Assembly: GCF_020509005.1 (NCBI RefSeq)
Contig: NC_063013.1
Coordinates: 2,976,001 to 3,040,000, forward strand
DNA: 64,000 nt
Direction of reading: 5' to 3'
From: Fulvia fulva
Lineage: Eukaryota > Ascomycota > Dothideomycetes > Mycosphaerellales > Mycosphaerellaceae
Positions 37,398 to 49,600 of the stretch are shown here, piece by piece. How positions within the stretch are numbered: position 1 is the stretch's first letter; each line of letters starts with the position of its first letter. A program made the translations under genes and the position numbers. The notes under the pieces are model-generated. The model was given only the letters and a program-made list of their open reading frames with translations, did no database searches and was not told the origin of the DNA.

Positions 37398-39253
37398 CGC
37401 AGGTCGTCACGGAGCGACGACGCTCTTGGGGGCGTTCTTGCAGCGCAGATTCGTGAGGTGAGGTGAGTTTGGTGGTGCTATGCCGCGAGGTTGGGAGCCA
37501 GCCAGTGACTTCGTGGGCTACGTGAGCTTGCTTGCGACAGCTGCGCCGCAAACGGTTTGCCGGCACGACCAAACTGCAGCCTCAGACAGCGCGCTCGGCG
37601 GGGGATGGCGCAATGGTCGATGTAACACGGTCGGCGGGCACGCTCAGTCTGATCGTATCCTGGCAGCGTCGTTATATGGAGTGGGCAGAGGGTGTTGGTC
37701 CGGTGGTGTTGTTCTTGGAGAGGGCGGAAGGAGAGCAGCGGGAGTAGCCAGCTGCTACTTCTAGTGTCGAGCACAGACGCTGTTGGGGTGCAAGAGCTAG
37801 GCACCTAGGAGGTAGGGTCGTGTTCCTTCGCTCTTTCTGCTCCAACAATGTAACAATCAACTCTATACACCTTATGCACACCTCTCGGTCACGAACAGGA
37901 CGCAAATAAGGCACATGCTCGCAATCGAGCCGTCGGTGTACGGCTTGCTGCTGGCGCCTTTCGCCCACGGCCTATTGCCGAGTCAGGTCCCGGGGAGATT
38001 GCTCGCCGCAAGGGTATGACTTGTCTCCGCTGCAGAGAGACGACTTCCTCCGCGATCAGGCACCATTGCCGTGAGCTGCTGAAGAAATGTTTGACCGCCG
38101 GCCCGCTTCCTACATACGCTTCCGAGCTCACAGCGACTGCAAAGCTATCCGCTTCGTCTCGCTGCTGTCGCGAAGAACGTCGATCATTGTTCTTCGTAAC
38201 CTCACAAGCGCTGCATGCAAGGTACAGGGTGCTTCTGAGATGGCTGCTTCCTGCGGTGTTCCGACGATCGACGAATCCAGTCAGACCTCATCAACTGACT
38301 GCTGCTCCGGGCAATGTCTACCCCGGACACCACATGAGAATTATATTTCTTGAAAGTCAATAGGGCATCTGCAAGCCATGGCATCATTGTGTACGTCTGT
38401 GTCCAAGCAATTTCCAGGCCAATGCAACCACAGCCCTCCTGCAGGCAGCGCTTACGAGGCCACTGTCCGCTTCTGTCGAAACATTCAAGCTTTGTTGCTG
38501 CAAGACATGATGCGTTGTCACTGTTACCACTCCTGCGGGCTTTTCAACGTCCGTGGTCATCTCACCGTCTCACGCGTCGACACCGCGTCTCAGGCTCACG
38601 AGCGTATGCAGCAACCTGACAATATGTGCTATGCATCGACAATATGCTTCGTCGTCGTGGCATCGTTCGACAAGTTTAATAATGCACCACAGCTGAACCT
38701 TTTCGAGAAGAGTGGCTCAGATTGGAAGCCCAAAACCTGATGTTGGGAAGAAAGCAAGCGATAGGAGAACACAACATCTAGCTACGATATGGATGCTCGT
38801 CGCGAGTGGTTGCAATGCAAATGCCGGACGATAATCGACTCAGGCGGAGGCGAGGGAGCCTGGGAGCAGTTCAGAAGAAGACATCTGGCTCCGGAGGGAA
38901 GCGTTGCCATAGCTTGTACGATGCCTATACACCAGTGCCATGGTGGGAGCACAGGACCTGGCTTTTGTATACCGTGAATCAGTCGTGCATTTACTTTCTG
39001 TCACTGGAGTTGTGAAGGTAGTGGCTTGGTCCTGAGCGTGGGCAAGGGTTGTCTCGGAACTTGATGGTCAACCTTGATGGAGAGGTTCGACCTTCATATC
39101 ATCTGCAGCTGCATATCTCGAACTTGCTTCCCACCTCATAGCTTGTCGTTTCAGCAATCAACCACCCTTTTGAACACCGTTCCTTGTTATGCCTCATGCC
39201 TACTGCCACATGCAGCCTTGTCCTTCTCCATCTTCGAACCAACAAATGCGCAT
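37398..39253. other. Intergenic between G-beta and RPS29; no supported gene
   Basis: 1.86 kb of normal-composition DNA. Two ATG-initiated + strand frames, 38016-38363 (115 codons, begins MTCLRCRET) and 38378-38740 (120 codons, Cys-rich, begins MASLCTSVSK), have no recognisable domain and no clear splice partners. They could be chance frames or a fast-evolving gene. The right part is the RPS29 3' flank and the left part the G-beta promoter. Confidence 0.4.
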
Positions 39254-39595
39254 TTACCGGTGCTGCGTTTTGTTAGCACGACGATATGACCAGCCCATCC
39301 AGAATAGCCATACCTTGGTGAAACCGATGTCGCTCGACTTCTCACGGAAGCATTGACGGCAGATGTTGAGGCCGTACTTGCGGATGAGACCAGCCTTGTG
39401 GGTGCAGACACGGCTGGCGGCCTGTCAGTATTTTGCCCTTCGCCTTCCTGATCCTTTTCATATTCCTTCATGGACATACCACTCTCTGGCTCCCTTTCCG
39501 TAGGTGCGTGGGCGCGAGTACCAGACACTCTGCGGTCGGTTAGCGCGTGTTCCACCACATCCGTGATCTCTGGCTCTTTATACCTCGTGCGACAT
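39254..39595 (-). CDS. RPS29: 40S ribosomal protein S29 (uS14)
   Basis: Small-subunit protein of the 40S head near the decoding site. Exons: 39595-39584 (12 nt, MSHE), 39529-39480, 39413-39314, 39262-39254 (9 nt, HR and stop). Introns are 54 nt (GTATAA/CAG, branch GCTAAC), 66 nt (GTATGT/CAG) and 51 nt (GTATGG/CAG, branch GCTAAC). The total of 171 nt gives 56 aa, exactly the family length. The zinc-binding cysteines are C21, C24, C39 and C42 (CRVC and CRQC), with [18 protein letters not shown] and the terminal FTKHR. The first and last exons are too short for ordinary ORF finding and were placed from the conserved protein ends. It is divergent from the DUF4604 gene. Confidence 0.97.
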
Positions 39596-39835
39596 GATTG
39601 CGGTAGTCTTTCGGTGGGTTGGTCGGAAGTGATGTGGATTGTCGTGCTGTCGTCGAGCGTTCGTGCGTGTGCGTCGTGCTTGCGGTTTTCGAGATGTTCG
39701 TCGCTGCCAAATTCCAGGTGGATTTGCGACTGCCAAGCAGGAACATGGAAGCGCGGCTCGCCCCGTGACTAGCGCGATTGTGCACTTTCCTTGCAAAACT
39801 CAACTTCCTTTCCTTGCACATCGACATCGCTGGCA
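39596..39835. promoter_or_regulatory. Shared divergent promoter of RPS29 and the DUF4604 gene
   Basis: 240 bp separate the two ATGs, so the upstream regions must overlap. Pyrimidine-rich tracts (AACTTCCTTTCCTTGC near 39800) precede the DUF4604 start, as is common for fungal ribosomal and housekeeping promoters. No TATA box was recognised. Confidence 0.55.
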
Positions 39836-40375
39836 ATGTCGGACAAGATCAAGTCGAAAGACTTGAGCTACGACTCTGCTCTACCGCCATTTTTGCAGCG
39901 TCTGCATGATCAGAATGCTGGTCGTGGCGACACGGACCGCCATGAGAGAGCCATTGCGAGACCTAAGCGGGCGAAGGACCCCAACGAGGACGATGGACCT
40001 ACAGTAGTGGACGACAGCGGCGAGACCTTATCGAAAGCCGAAGTCGAGAAACTGACTGCGGACACCGCTCCAAAGGATGATGCACCTGGGGTCAGTGGCG
40101 ACATCGATCCTGATGCGGAACCGAAAGTATCCGGTGCATTGCCAGCCGAGGAGCAGTCAGTGTCAACCAAAGCATCAGGCGCTCATCGAACGGACCAGAA
40201 GGTAACTGACGGCACTGCCCAGAAGAAGCGCAAGTTAGGAAAGGCCATCGGTGATGACGAAAACGCCGCCACAGAGGACTCAAAAGACCAGGAGTCGTCC
40301 ACCAAGGTCTTTAGGAAGGTCAAGAAGAAGGCAAAGCCTGTGAAGCTGACCTTTGATGATGATGAGGAGACCTGA
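39836..40375 (+). CDS. DUF4604-domain protein, small acidic/lysine-rich nuclear-type protein
   Basis: A 179-aa single-exon protein of unknown function. The N-terminus (KIKSKDLSYDSALPPFLQRL, residues about 4-23) matches the start typical of fungal DUF4604 proteins. The middle is acidic and Ser/Thr-rich. The C-terminus has two basic clusters resembling nuclear localisation signals (KKRKLGK, about 137; KVKKKAKPVK, about 163) and closes with LTFDDDEET. Start: ATG 39836 in AATGTCG context; the frame is open 45 nt upstream but only from a TTG. Probably disordered. A nuclear role is inference from the basic clusters alone. Confidence 0.85.
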   Translation: MSDKIKSKDLSYDSALPPFLQRLHDQNAGRGDTDRHERAIARPKRAKDPNEDDGPTVVDDSGETLSKAEVEKLTADTAPKDDAPGVSGDIDPDAEPKVSGALPAEEQSVSTKASGAHRTDQKVTDGTAQKKRKLGKAIGDDENAATEDSKDQESSTKVFRKVKKKAKPVKLTFDDDEET

Positions 40376-41015
40376 GGTGTTCTCACGAAGCATCACATCG
40401 TTATCCGATACTGCATGCTTGCATTCAGCATTTCCAAGAGCTATTGGGAGCAATCCTACTGGTGAGTCGAATCAATTCATCAACTTCTTCCAAGATGACA
40501 CTTACCATATTGGAGCTGTCCTACACCCGCATCAGTGGGGACTGAGGAGGCAAAATATACGCAAACCTACTGAAAGAAGCCAATTACACTCGCCAGCGAT
40601 ACCTGCGTTGCAAAGGTCCATGACTGACGTTGATAAAACAGATCAGATCGAGAGAGTGCATGCTCGTTATAGCGAAATATCCGACTTGCTCCACGCTGCA
40701 CTCAGCATATGTAGCCTGCCAACGGCCTCATATCATATTACAGATGATCCAGATGCTCCAAACGATCGCTATCGGAGCACCAGAGGGAGCTTCACAAACA
40801 CGCCGATCCACATAGGTCTACATGAGCGTCATCTTCATTCCAAGCTCGCGCAGAGTGCTAGACTGGTTGCCCTTGATTACTCGGCTGTTGTACCTGAGCA
40901 GCATTCGCATCGAACCTGCTGCGAGGGCTTCGGCATGCTACAGCTGTCACTAGACGCAGACATCATGTCAGATTCTCGCAGGAGTGAACACGTCGTCGGA
41001 GTTTACCTGCGTTGA
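40356..41015 (+). CDS. Hypothetical frame overlapping the DUF4604 stop codon
   Basis: An open frame of up to 219 codons begins at one of three ATGs overlapping the end of the DUF4604 gene in another frame. A more plausible start is ATG 40620 (131 aa, beginning MTDVDKTDQIERVH). Composition is protein-like (ERVHARYSEISDLLHAAL could be helical), but no domain is recognised and it may simply be 3' UTR. Confidence 0.25.
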   Translation: MMMRRPEVFSRSITSLSDTACLHSAFPRAIGSNPTGESNQFINFFQDDTYHIGAVLHPHQWGLRRQNIRKPTERSQLHSPAIPALQRSMTDVDKTDQIERVHARYSEISDLLHAALSICSLPTASYHITDDPDAPNDRYRSTRGSFTNTPIHIGLHERHLHSKLAQSARLVALDYSAVVPEQHSHRTCCEGFGMLQLSLDADIMSDSRRSEHVVGVYLR

Positions 41016-41749
41016 ACAGTGACGGACAGCCGCAGGGCTCAGGTAATTCAAGCAAGTGCAGCCACCATTGTGTAGCAAGCGCGGCATAGTATCTTTACCC
41101 TGTTAAACAGGATCAATGAAGTGTCTAGAGTGACAACAGAAGCATTCACCTACCGAATGCGAGTAACAACCTAAATAGCAAGCTCGGAGCCGGCGACTTC
41201 ATAAAGTTTCACCAGTTCGCGCTCCTGATCCCCACCCTCATGAACCGCAACAAACCTCTCCACAACTGGCCCGACAACCTCTCCTACTACCCCAAGCACG
41301 AATCCCAGATAAAACTTCTCCGCTTCAGCGGCCGCCATTACAATCCATTGCATTCGGAGTCAGTGGGGCGAGTGCTTCTGTTACCTGAATGTACCGCCAC
41401 GTGGAGCCACCCAGAATATCTTCAGGTCAATGAATCAAGTATGCGTTCGAGTGATGCGATACTCTCTTCAGTGTGCTGGTCTTGCTTAATAAAGTCGCGG
41501 TGAGCTATTCTTCTAACGGCTTCCCTAACTGAACCTTTGGAGTAGTAAAACGGAGGGAAGTGGTCTAGGAGAAACACGAGATCGACATGATGTCACGTGA
41601 CCAACTCCAGGGTCCGATGTGAGAACCTTAGCGAGTGTGAATCTGAGATACAGGAAAGCTACCTGAGAAAACTCTAAATACAAAGCTGAGCGCCAAGCCG
41701 GCGGTGTGTTCGGATAAGAACGTCACATTCTCCCCTACTAGACCCTAAC
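41016..41749. other. Right edge of the gene island
   Basis: Normal DNA without a supported gene. One short - strand frame (41353-41171, 60 aa, MQWIVMAAAEAEKFYLGFVLG start, VAGSELAI end) has an amphipathic look and ends cleanly, but a stop lies right before its ATG and I found no convincing exon. RIP-type DNA begins between about 41730 and 41790. A TCACGTGA palindrome-like site (TGTCACGTGACC) is near 41592. Confidence 0.4.
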
Positions 41750-42184
41750 ACACCTATATCAGCCTGAGGCGGCCAGCCTGATCGCCTATATACTTAAATC
41801 GATAATAAAAGAGATCCTAAAGCTTTAGCTTCCTTCGTCGTAGCTTCCTAGCCTACGACCCTTTAGCTCACTTTACTCCGTATATATAACTGCCTTACGC
41901 GGCTTAACTCTACTACCTAAGCTTACTACGAGCTTACTAACCCCGTTAGATAAGCTCGCCGCGAGCTTCTTACGCGTATACGCGCCTTCCTATATCGTTA
42001 GAAGCTCGTAGTATTAGGTAGCTCGTATAGAACGTAAGTATAAAAGTACGCTCTTATTCTAAATTAATCTAACTATAAATATTAACCTTTAAGCTTACTA
42101 AGTCTTTAATAACCTCTTCGCCCTTCGGTAGCTTCTTCCTTAACCTTCTTTAGCCTTAGCTAACTTATTCTTAATTAGATTAAG
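41750..42184. other. RIPped repeat flanking Copia-2, left part
   Basis: CpA/TpG-depleted DNA with no recognisable frame. It is the left half of the target of Copia-2, since TTAAG at 42180-42184 is repeated at 52604-52608. It should therefore be continuous with the sequence after 52608. Confidence 0.7.
42180..42184. repeat. Target-site duplication of Copia-2 (ttaag), left copy
   Basis: The partner is at 52604-52608, exactly flanking the LTR ends. Confidence 0.9.
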
Positions 42185-42551
42185 TGTTAAATAGGTATAG
42201 TATATATATATACGGAAGTCAGGATACGTAATAGGGAAGGAGGAAGGACTAATATAGTATACGAAGGTATATAGTAGAACAGTGTTTAGTACTAAAGGTG
42301 TCTCTACTATCGGTATAGAGACTACGTCTCTTATACCTATATAGAGGGATATTGCTCTAGTCCTAGTTCTATTTTACTACGCCTTATCGGTTTTACCTAT
42401 ATCTTATCCTACGACGGTAGTTCCTCTAAGTCGCTCCTACTATTCGTACGGTATTATAATAGTATTACCGTACTATTGTCTCGACTAGCTTAGTATATAC
42501 TAAGTTAGTCTTAGTACCGTACGACATACCTACTGACCTATATTCGTAATA
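42185..42551 (-). repeat. 3' LTR of Copia-2
   Basis: 367 bp, + strand TGTTAAATAGG...TTCGTAATA. It differs from the partner LTR by about ten transitions and two TA units in a TA microsatellite. Confidence 0.92.
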
Positions 42552-45500
42552 CTTCTACTTAGGTCGTAAGGTAAGGAACGATTATTCCTACTATACTAGC
42601 TATAGCTATCGTACGAAGGTCTAGAACTAGGGACCGGCTAGCGGCTTAGATAAACCGTCTACTACTATCCCCTTAGTATAGTAGTACTCTACTTTAATCT
42701 TGCTCTACTACTAGAGGTGCCTAATATAGTTATAGGTAACATTAATATACTTAGATCTTTCGTAGATATAGGCGTCCTTAACTAAGGTTAGAGCCGCCTA
42801 GTTATCCCCTATAAGGCGTACTAGTCTTAGTTTGTCGACGGTACTCTTGTCGGCTAGGACTATTAGTTAGAAAGAGCAGTCTCCTACTAGCCCCGGGCAG
42901 TTTATCTCTCGGAGGATAGCCGCTAGGAACTAGGATTGTTTCGCGGCGGCGTTTATCGCTATAAACTCTACCTCTATAGTAGAGGTTACTATAGACTTTT
43001 GCTTCTTACTTATCTAGAATATAGGCGTACCGTATACTAGCTAGATATGTCCTAGACTTAAGACCCTATCTACTCGATCTATCGCGTAGTCGGAGTCTAA
43101 GTATCCGGTTAGGGTACCGCTACTACGTCTAAATATTAACCCTAGGTCGGGGAACGACCTTAGGTATCTCGAGACCTTCTTTAGTACTTTTATATACCGC
43201 TTTGTTAGATCCGCGACATATATACTAGTTCTCCCGAGTAGGAAGGCTAGGTCCGGTCTCGTTATAGTCATTAGCTATATCTAGGTCCTATTATCGCTCT
43301 AGTAGTTATCCTTACTATATCTCTCGTCGTTCGGTACTATAGGACGGAGATTATCGTAACTATCTATTAGTAAGAGTATTAGGCTTGCCTTTTCTTTTGC
43401 TATGTCTATTTTAGTAAGGGCCTTACGGATATAATAGCCCTAGTCGAGTTTTAGGGTACCGTTATACCTATCGCGAGTGATCTTTAGTCCTAGTAGTTTC
43501 TCCGGTTCCCCGAGGTCCTTAATCTTAAAGTGTTACGCGAACTACTTCTTAAACTATTAGATATCCGCTAACCTTAGTGCTATAATAGGTATGTCGTCTA
43601 TATAGATAAGTAGTATAATGTCTCTCTTAGTATAAGTTAGGAGACATAGGTCTACCTCGGACTAGTAGAATCCCATTTTGACTAACGTAGCGACATAGAG
43701 CTTATTCTAGTCTCTAGCTATCTACTTTAGGCCGTAGAGACTCCGGAGTACCTTAAGGACCGTATTCGGTAGGGTTTCGACTCCTAGTAGGGGTTTTATA
43801 TAGATGTCTTCGGCTAGGTAGCTTTAGGTAAACGCATTGTTAACGTCGACCTAGTGTATCTCGAGATCCCGCTCGTAAACTACTGCTATAAAGACCCTTA
43901 GGGTGTTATAGCGTACTATAGGTACGAATGTCTCTTCAAAGTTAACGCTAAATTTCTATAAAAACCCTCTAGCGACAAGTCTTGCCTTAAACTTTTCGAT
44001 TGCTCCGCTAATAAGTCTCTTTACGTTAAAGACCTACTTAGAGGTAACTATATTCGCTCCCCTTAGAGCGACAGCCGTTTCCTAGGTGTTATTACTTAAT
44101 AACGAGAGTAGCTCGGCATCGATAGCGTCCTTCTATAAGTGGCCCTACTTAGGATCCCCTACCGTAGCCTTATATATCTTCGGGATAGGTACTTCCTATT
44201 AGTAGGCAATACCGGGTCTAAATATAGTAAAGGCGTGTTCTTAGACTTCGTCGAACAGTTCCTCTACCGTAGCTATAAATATACGTTCGTCGGCATCGGT
44301 AAGTCTATTGTTTACCTAGGGCAGTTAGTAGAACAAAGCTATTATAGCTTTATAGTACTTAGCCTTATAGTCCTAGTCCTAGCCGTAGTTATCGTTAGGA
44401 TCCCTAGTCCTTTTCCTCCGACGATTAGTTCCGGTAGCTCCGGGGTTTCCTCGATCTTCTTATAGTCCGCGATATTATCTAGTCTACCGGGAAGTTAGAT
44501 ATAGAGCGGTCTTAAGACAGTTAGTCCTTTGTCCTTAGCCGTAGCGGGTTCGGTCTCTACGTAGGGAGCGGGGATTAGCTAGGTCGGTTCTTCTATAGAG
44601 GAGTTACTCTCGTTAGGCCTAGGTATTATACTACCCGAGGATCGTAAGATTACTATCGGGGTATCCGCTAGTTGCTATAGTAGTGTTCGCGAGACCGCCG
44701 GTAGTCGACCGACTAGCCTTCGTTCGGGTGCCTTACTAGGTTAGTTCGTAAAGGAGATACCTAAATCTAGATCTCCCCCCTTCTCGTTTTCGAACCAATC
44801 TACTTGGCTATACTACCTAATAGCTCGTATATCTAGCTCCTAGAACAACTATTACTTAGTCGATTGACCGTATCTAACGAAAATAGCTTCCTTACCCCGG
44901 TTTATTAACTTATCCTATTATAGCCCTTTTAGATATAATTTCGGTTCTACGTAAACTACTACCCTACAACCCTATACTCTTAGGTTATCTACCGTCGGTA
45001 CTTTGCTAGTAAATGCTTCTTCCGGTAAAAGTTAGACGCCGTTAAGTAACGGTCCGTTTAGTAGTAGGTTACGTATAACCGCCTATACCTCTAGCGCTTT
45101 AGGCTAGAATTCTACCGGTATCCCCGATTCCTCGAGCATTACGCGGATCGCGTTCTCCGATACCTAGATTGACCTTTCTACCACTCCGTTCTATATAGAG
45201 TTATAAGTATCCGTCGGATCGTAGTAAATACCTAATTCTTTCTCCTATTCCTTTAGAACTACTAGTAGCTTAGGTATATTGTTACTCCGTACTACTCTTA
45301 CGTAGTATTTAGATACTTTCTCTATAGTTAGCCGCTATTATCGTAGTGCTTACGGTGCGTCGGATTTGTTCTTAAGCGGGATCACCTACTTCTTTCTTAA
45401 GAAGTTATCTACGATCTCTAGCTAGTATTTAAAACCTAGCCTAGATGTCGTATTTTCGAAGGGTCTATAGATATCGATAGATATAAGCGTAAGTCTTTCG

Positions 45501-46640
45501 TTCTTTCCTTCTACGATAGTACCTTTAAACTTCCGTATATTCGCGATAGAGTATACCTTATAGTTATACTCGTCCGGGATAGGGATCGGGTCCTTCTTAT
45601 TACTTACCCTATAGACGTTCCGGAGCAACCCTTTTCCTAGGTATACGAATCTCCTATACTAAAGCTCCTACTAACCCTTAGTAGTTACCGCGGCTAGAGC
45701 TTCCTCGTATAGTACCTCCGGTAGTCTATTATCTACCTAGTTTAGGGAGTCGGATATCGAAGATACTACCGGCATCCCCCCTCGTAGTATTGTTCGTACG
45801 ATAGGCTTTCCGCTCTTATACTTAAGTATAAAGTTTAGAGGTTCGATATCGAATTGCTTACTAAACTACCTCTATAAAACTAGATTAACTCCGAGATTAG
45901 GAACAAATAAGACTTTCTCTAGCGTAATTTGTTTCCCCGTTAGGCCTCCTATAGTTACTATTCCTTTATAGAATATATCTAGGTACCCCCTACCGACTTT
46001 AATCACTTTCCTTCTTACTAGTTTCCTAAGCGATCTGAATAGAGACTTATTGTTAGTTATATATAAGGAGGTATAGGAGTCTAGTAACTATTTAAAGGCG
46101 GGAAACTTGCCTTTTGCTTCGGTAGTAGAATAGGCGACTTCGTCGTCGTATATTTCCTCGGTATCGCTTTCTCGTAAGGTATAGACTCGTGTCGCCTTTG
46201 CCTTTGTCTTGTTGTCGGATTGGCTTCTCCTATCCTTCTACTGTTTCTTAGACTTCTTAAGGGCGTGTTAGGCCTTCTCTAGATCCCGGACTAGCTCTTT
46301 ATAGGACTTCTTTTCCGCTTACTTCTAGGTGTTCTTCTTTTTAATAAACTCCTTTACGGAATCTAGTTCCGGGCACGATATAACTAGGTAGTTACTATCG
46401 TAGATAAAGCAGCCGCTCTTACCCCCTTGCCTCTAGGAGTATAGAGCGGTCTCGCCCTTACTCTCTTAGATCCGTAATTCGTAGGATTTAAGTAAGGTTA
46501 TAGCGGATTCCTAGCCTAGGTTTAGCTAGGCTAGGATAGTGTCCCTAGTACTAGCGTAGACGTCCGGGAGGCTACTTAGTAGGTGCTTAAACCTTCGGAT
46601 AGGGTCCTTATAGTAGGTCTCTTTACTATCTATTTCGGTA

Positions 46641-46658
46641 ATCTATATAGATAGGTTA
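46641..46658. repeat. Target-site duplication of LINE-3, left copy
   Basis: ATCTATATAGATAGGTTA (18 bp) is repeated at 51606-51623. The right copy merges with the ATCT tail, so its left limit is slightly uncertain. Confidence 0.8.
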
Positions 46659-49600
46659 TATCTAGGTACTATATATCTTAGTAATACCTACTTAACGGAT
46701 TGAAAAATGGCGACGACGACGGTAGTAGACGACCGAGAGTAAGGGGGAGACGAGTAGAGGACGCTCTATAAGAAGGCGGAAGAGATAGTAGCGGTAGAAG
46801 AAGGGAGGTTTCCGGAGAGAGCACTAAAAGGAGTAATAAGCGAACTGCTCGGGGGACTAAAGGCGCTTAAACGACAAACAAGCACTACGATTAACATAGT
46901 AAGCGAGGTAGTAACACGAAACGTAAGAAACAACCCTTAAAGAGACCCGAGACAGACCTAGGGCCTAACGACCTAGGCAACAATCGCGAGCCAACCTACC
47001 CCCCCTTAAAGTATAGTACTACGAGTCTATATTACGGACTAGAAAGAGAAGGAAGAGATAGGAAAGATGACCGGGAGGGAGATAGTCGAGAAGATCGGAG
47101 TAAAGGGAATAGTAGGGGCAAGGGCAGATAACAAAGGGGTCAAGCTGTTTATAGTATACGTATAGGACAAGAAGGCCCTCGAAATAAACAAGGAGTGGAC
47201 ACTAAAGATCGGGAGCACAGCGAAAGTCTCCTATTAACAGTATATAGTAATTACGTATAGGGTCCTACGAACCTTTAATATATAAAGGGATATACTAAAC
47301 CTCTAGAGGCAAAACTAGGTAATAGCACTAGGACTACAGATTACAAAGACAGCGTAGGTCAAGAAGAAGATAGAGGAGGGCAAGAGGGCCTCCTCGCTAA
47401 TCTTATAGGTTGTAACACTAGAGCAAGCGAACGTGGTCTTAGACTAAGGGTTGTACTAGGACTTTAAGAGGCTAGAAGTAGAAATCCATTAGAGCAACTA
47501 TAGAATCCTTCAATGTTTTAACTATTAACAGTACGGACATATTGCCCTAAAGTGTAGCAAAGCTACACTAGTCTGCTCACACTATACTAGTGATCACGCG
47601 ACCTAAGAGTACCAAAAACGGAAGGAGGACACAAGATACGTAGTATGTAGGAGAAAACACCCGGCATAGTCAAACCAATGCCTAGTTAGACTATTAGCCT
47701 AGTAGAGAGCGCGGGAAGCAAGGGTAACAACACTAACTAGGTTCCTAGTAGGTGAACAGAAACAACTAGAGAGAACCACCCACCCGAATAAGAGACCCCG
47801 GCTATAAGAGGAGCTATAAATAGTGCTAGCAATAGGGAGACTAACGTTCTTATACAAGGTAGCGCAGAGCAATAGACAAATGAGAATTAACCAAATGATA
47901 GGGAGCTAACCCTAAAGGGAAGAACAGGAGGAGGGACGGGAAAACCAATAGTAAGACTAATAGCAAGACTAAACGGACCTAGACATAAACATATCCTAAT
48001 GCCTTACACTAATAGACTATTAATCATTCAGTATAATGTGAACAGAAGTAAAGACAAGGTCTAAAGGAGCTTTCTACAAGCCTTAGACCCGGAGGAACAC
48101 TATATTATAGCAATATAGGAACTATAGATCAACCTATACTCTAGGATTCTATCAACTGTACGAGACCCGAGATACTACGTAGTAATAAACAGAACCGAGG
48201 GAGTCCTACGAACTTGTATCTATGTTAGTAAGAAGGTACTAGCAGAGGACTAGTAGGCCTGGCCGAGAACCGATAGGGATATCACTACAGTATAGCTTAA
48301 AACAACTTAAGGCCAAGTCCTAATCTATAGCGTATACAACCCACCTCTAGAGTCCAGAAGTAGCATATAACTACACACGCTAGGAAGGCTCCCGGAAGCA
48401 ATAGACCAACAAAACCACAATATCGTGATAGGAGATTTCAACCTCTACTACCTAAAGTAGGGATCGGACTTCACCCTAGCACACCACTTCTTAGTAGGGA
48501 GGCTTATTAGTCAGATAGAAACAGCCTAAATGGACTTGATCACGCCAAAGGGAACAGAAACTTGGGCTAGAAACAACAGTTCTAGCACGCTAGACCTATA
48601 CTTTATGTCCTACGCCTTAATACGACGGGTAGAAAGCTATATAGTCAATGACTAACTAGAGTCCTTATTAGACCACTATCCAATCCAAACCGATATCTAA
48701 CTTATAGTTAAGGAGGAGAGGGAGCCTAAGAGGAGGCTCTACTAGAAGTAGGCCGAGTGGACACTAGTATAGTAGCGGCTAGAAGGCGAACTAGAACAGG
48801 TAAACATTAACAATATATATATAACGGAGGGGATTAACCAAGTAGTAGAGCAGCTAATAGAAGCTATATAAAGGGCAGCCTAGGCCTATATACCTAAGAA
48901 GAGATGGTCGCTATACTAGAAGCTATACTAGACACTAGAGTGTATAGCTAAAGTCAAGGAGGCAAGGAGAGTAAGAAGGAGATAGGAGTAACGACGTACC
49001 TAAGCAAACTAGGAAGCCTATAACAACGCGTACAAAGCAAAGAAGGCGCAGATCAGAAGAGATAAGACGTAGGAGTAGAGGTTAACTATAGGGATGATCA
49101 CAGAACACCCGGAACAAATCTAGAGACTAGTAGAATGGGCTAGGAAACTAGACGAGGAACGAAACTCCCCGCCCTAGTTTCCCTTAATATAGGACTAAGA
49201 CGGGGAAACGCAAACCACTCCGATAGGGAAAGCGAAAGCATTCGTAGACCACTTCTTCGGGACTTAGGTAGAGGCAGACCTAAGCAACATCCTAGGAACA
49301 TATATTCCTCCGCTAAGGGAGGCTAACTAGTAAGTGTCTACTATAGAGATCGGAAACATTATTAAGAAACTAAAGGGTAACAAAGCCCTAGGCCTAGACA
49401 AGATCCCTAACTATTACCTAAAAGCTAGTAGCAGCCTTATCACTCTAGTGCTTACGCCAATCTTTACCTAGTGCATAAAGTAGGGGTATTGCCTAAAGGC
49501 CTTTAGGCAATTACTAACTTACGTCCTAAGGAAACCCTAAAAGGAAGACTATACTAAGTTGAAGGAATATAGACCAATTGCGTTACTAAATATACTAGGG

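Noticed and set aside
36016..37572. A 518-codon uninterrupted frame over the G-beta gene
   Set aside because: It reads through several introns; the sequence at both ends is not WD40 and the conserved protein requires splicing.
39070..39110. Possible tRNA B-box (GGTTCGACC)
   Set aside because: No matching A box, acceptor stem or anticodon arm could be drawn around it.
44139..44465. 108-codon open frame in Copia-2
   Set aside because: It lies antisense to Copia-2 pol; loss of CpA/TpG changes stop frequency and opens chance frames.
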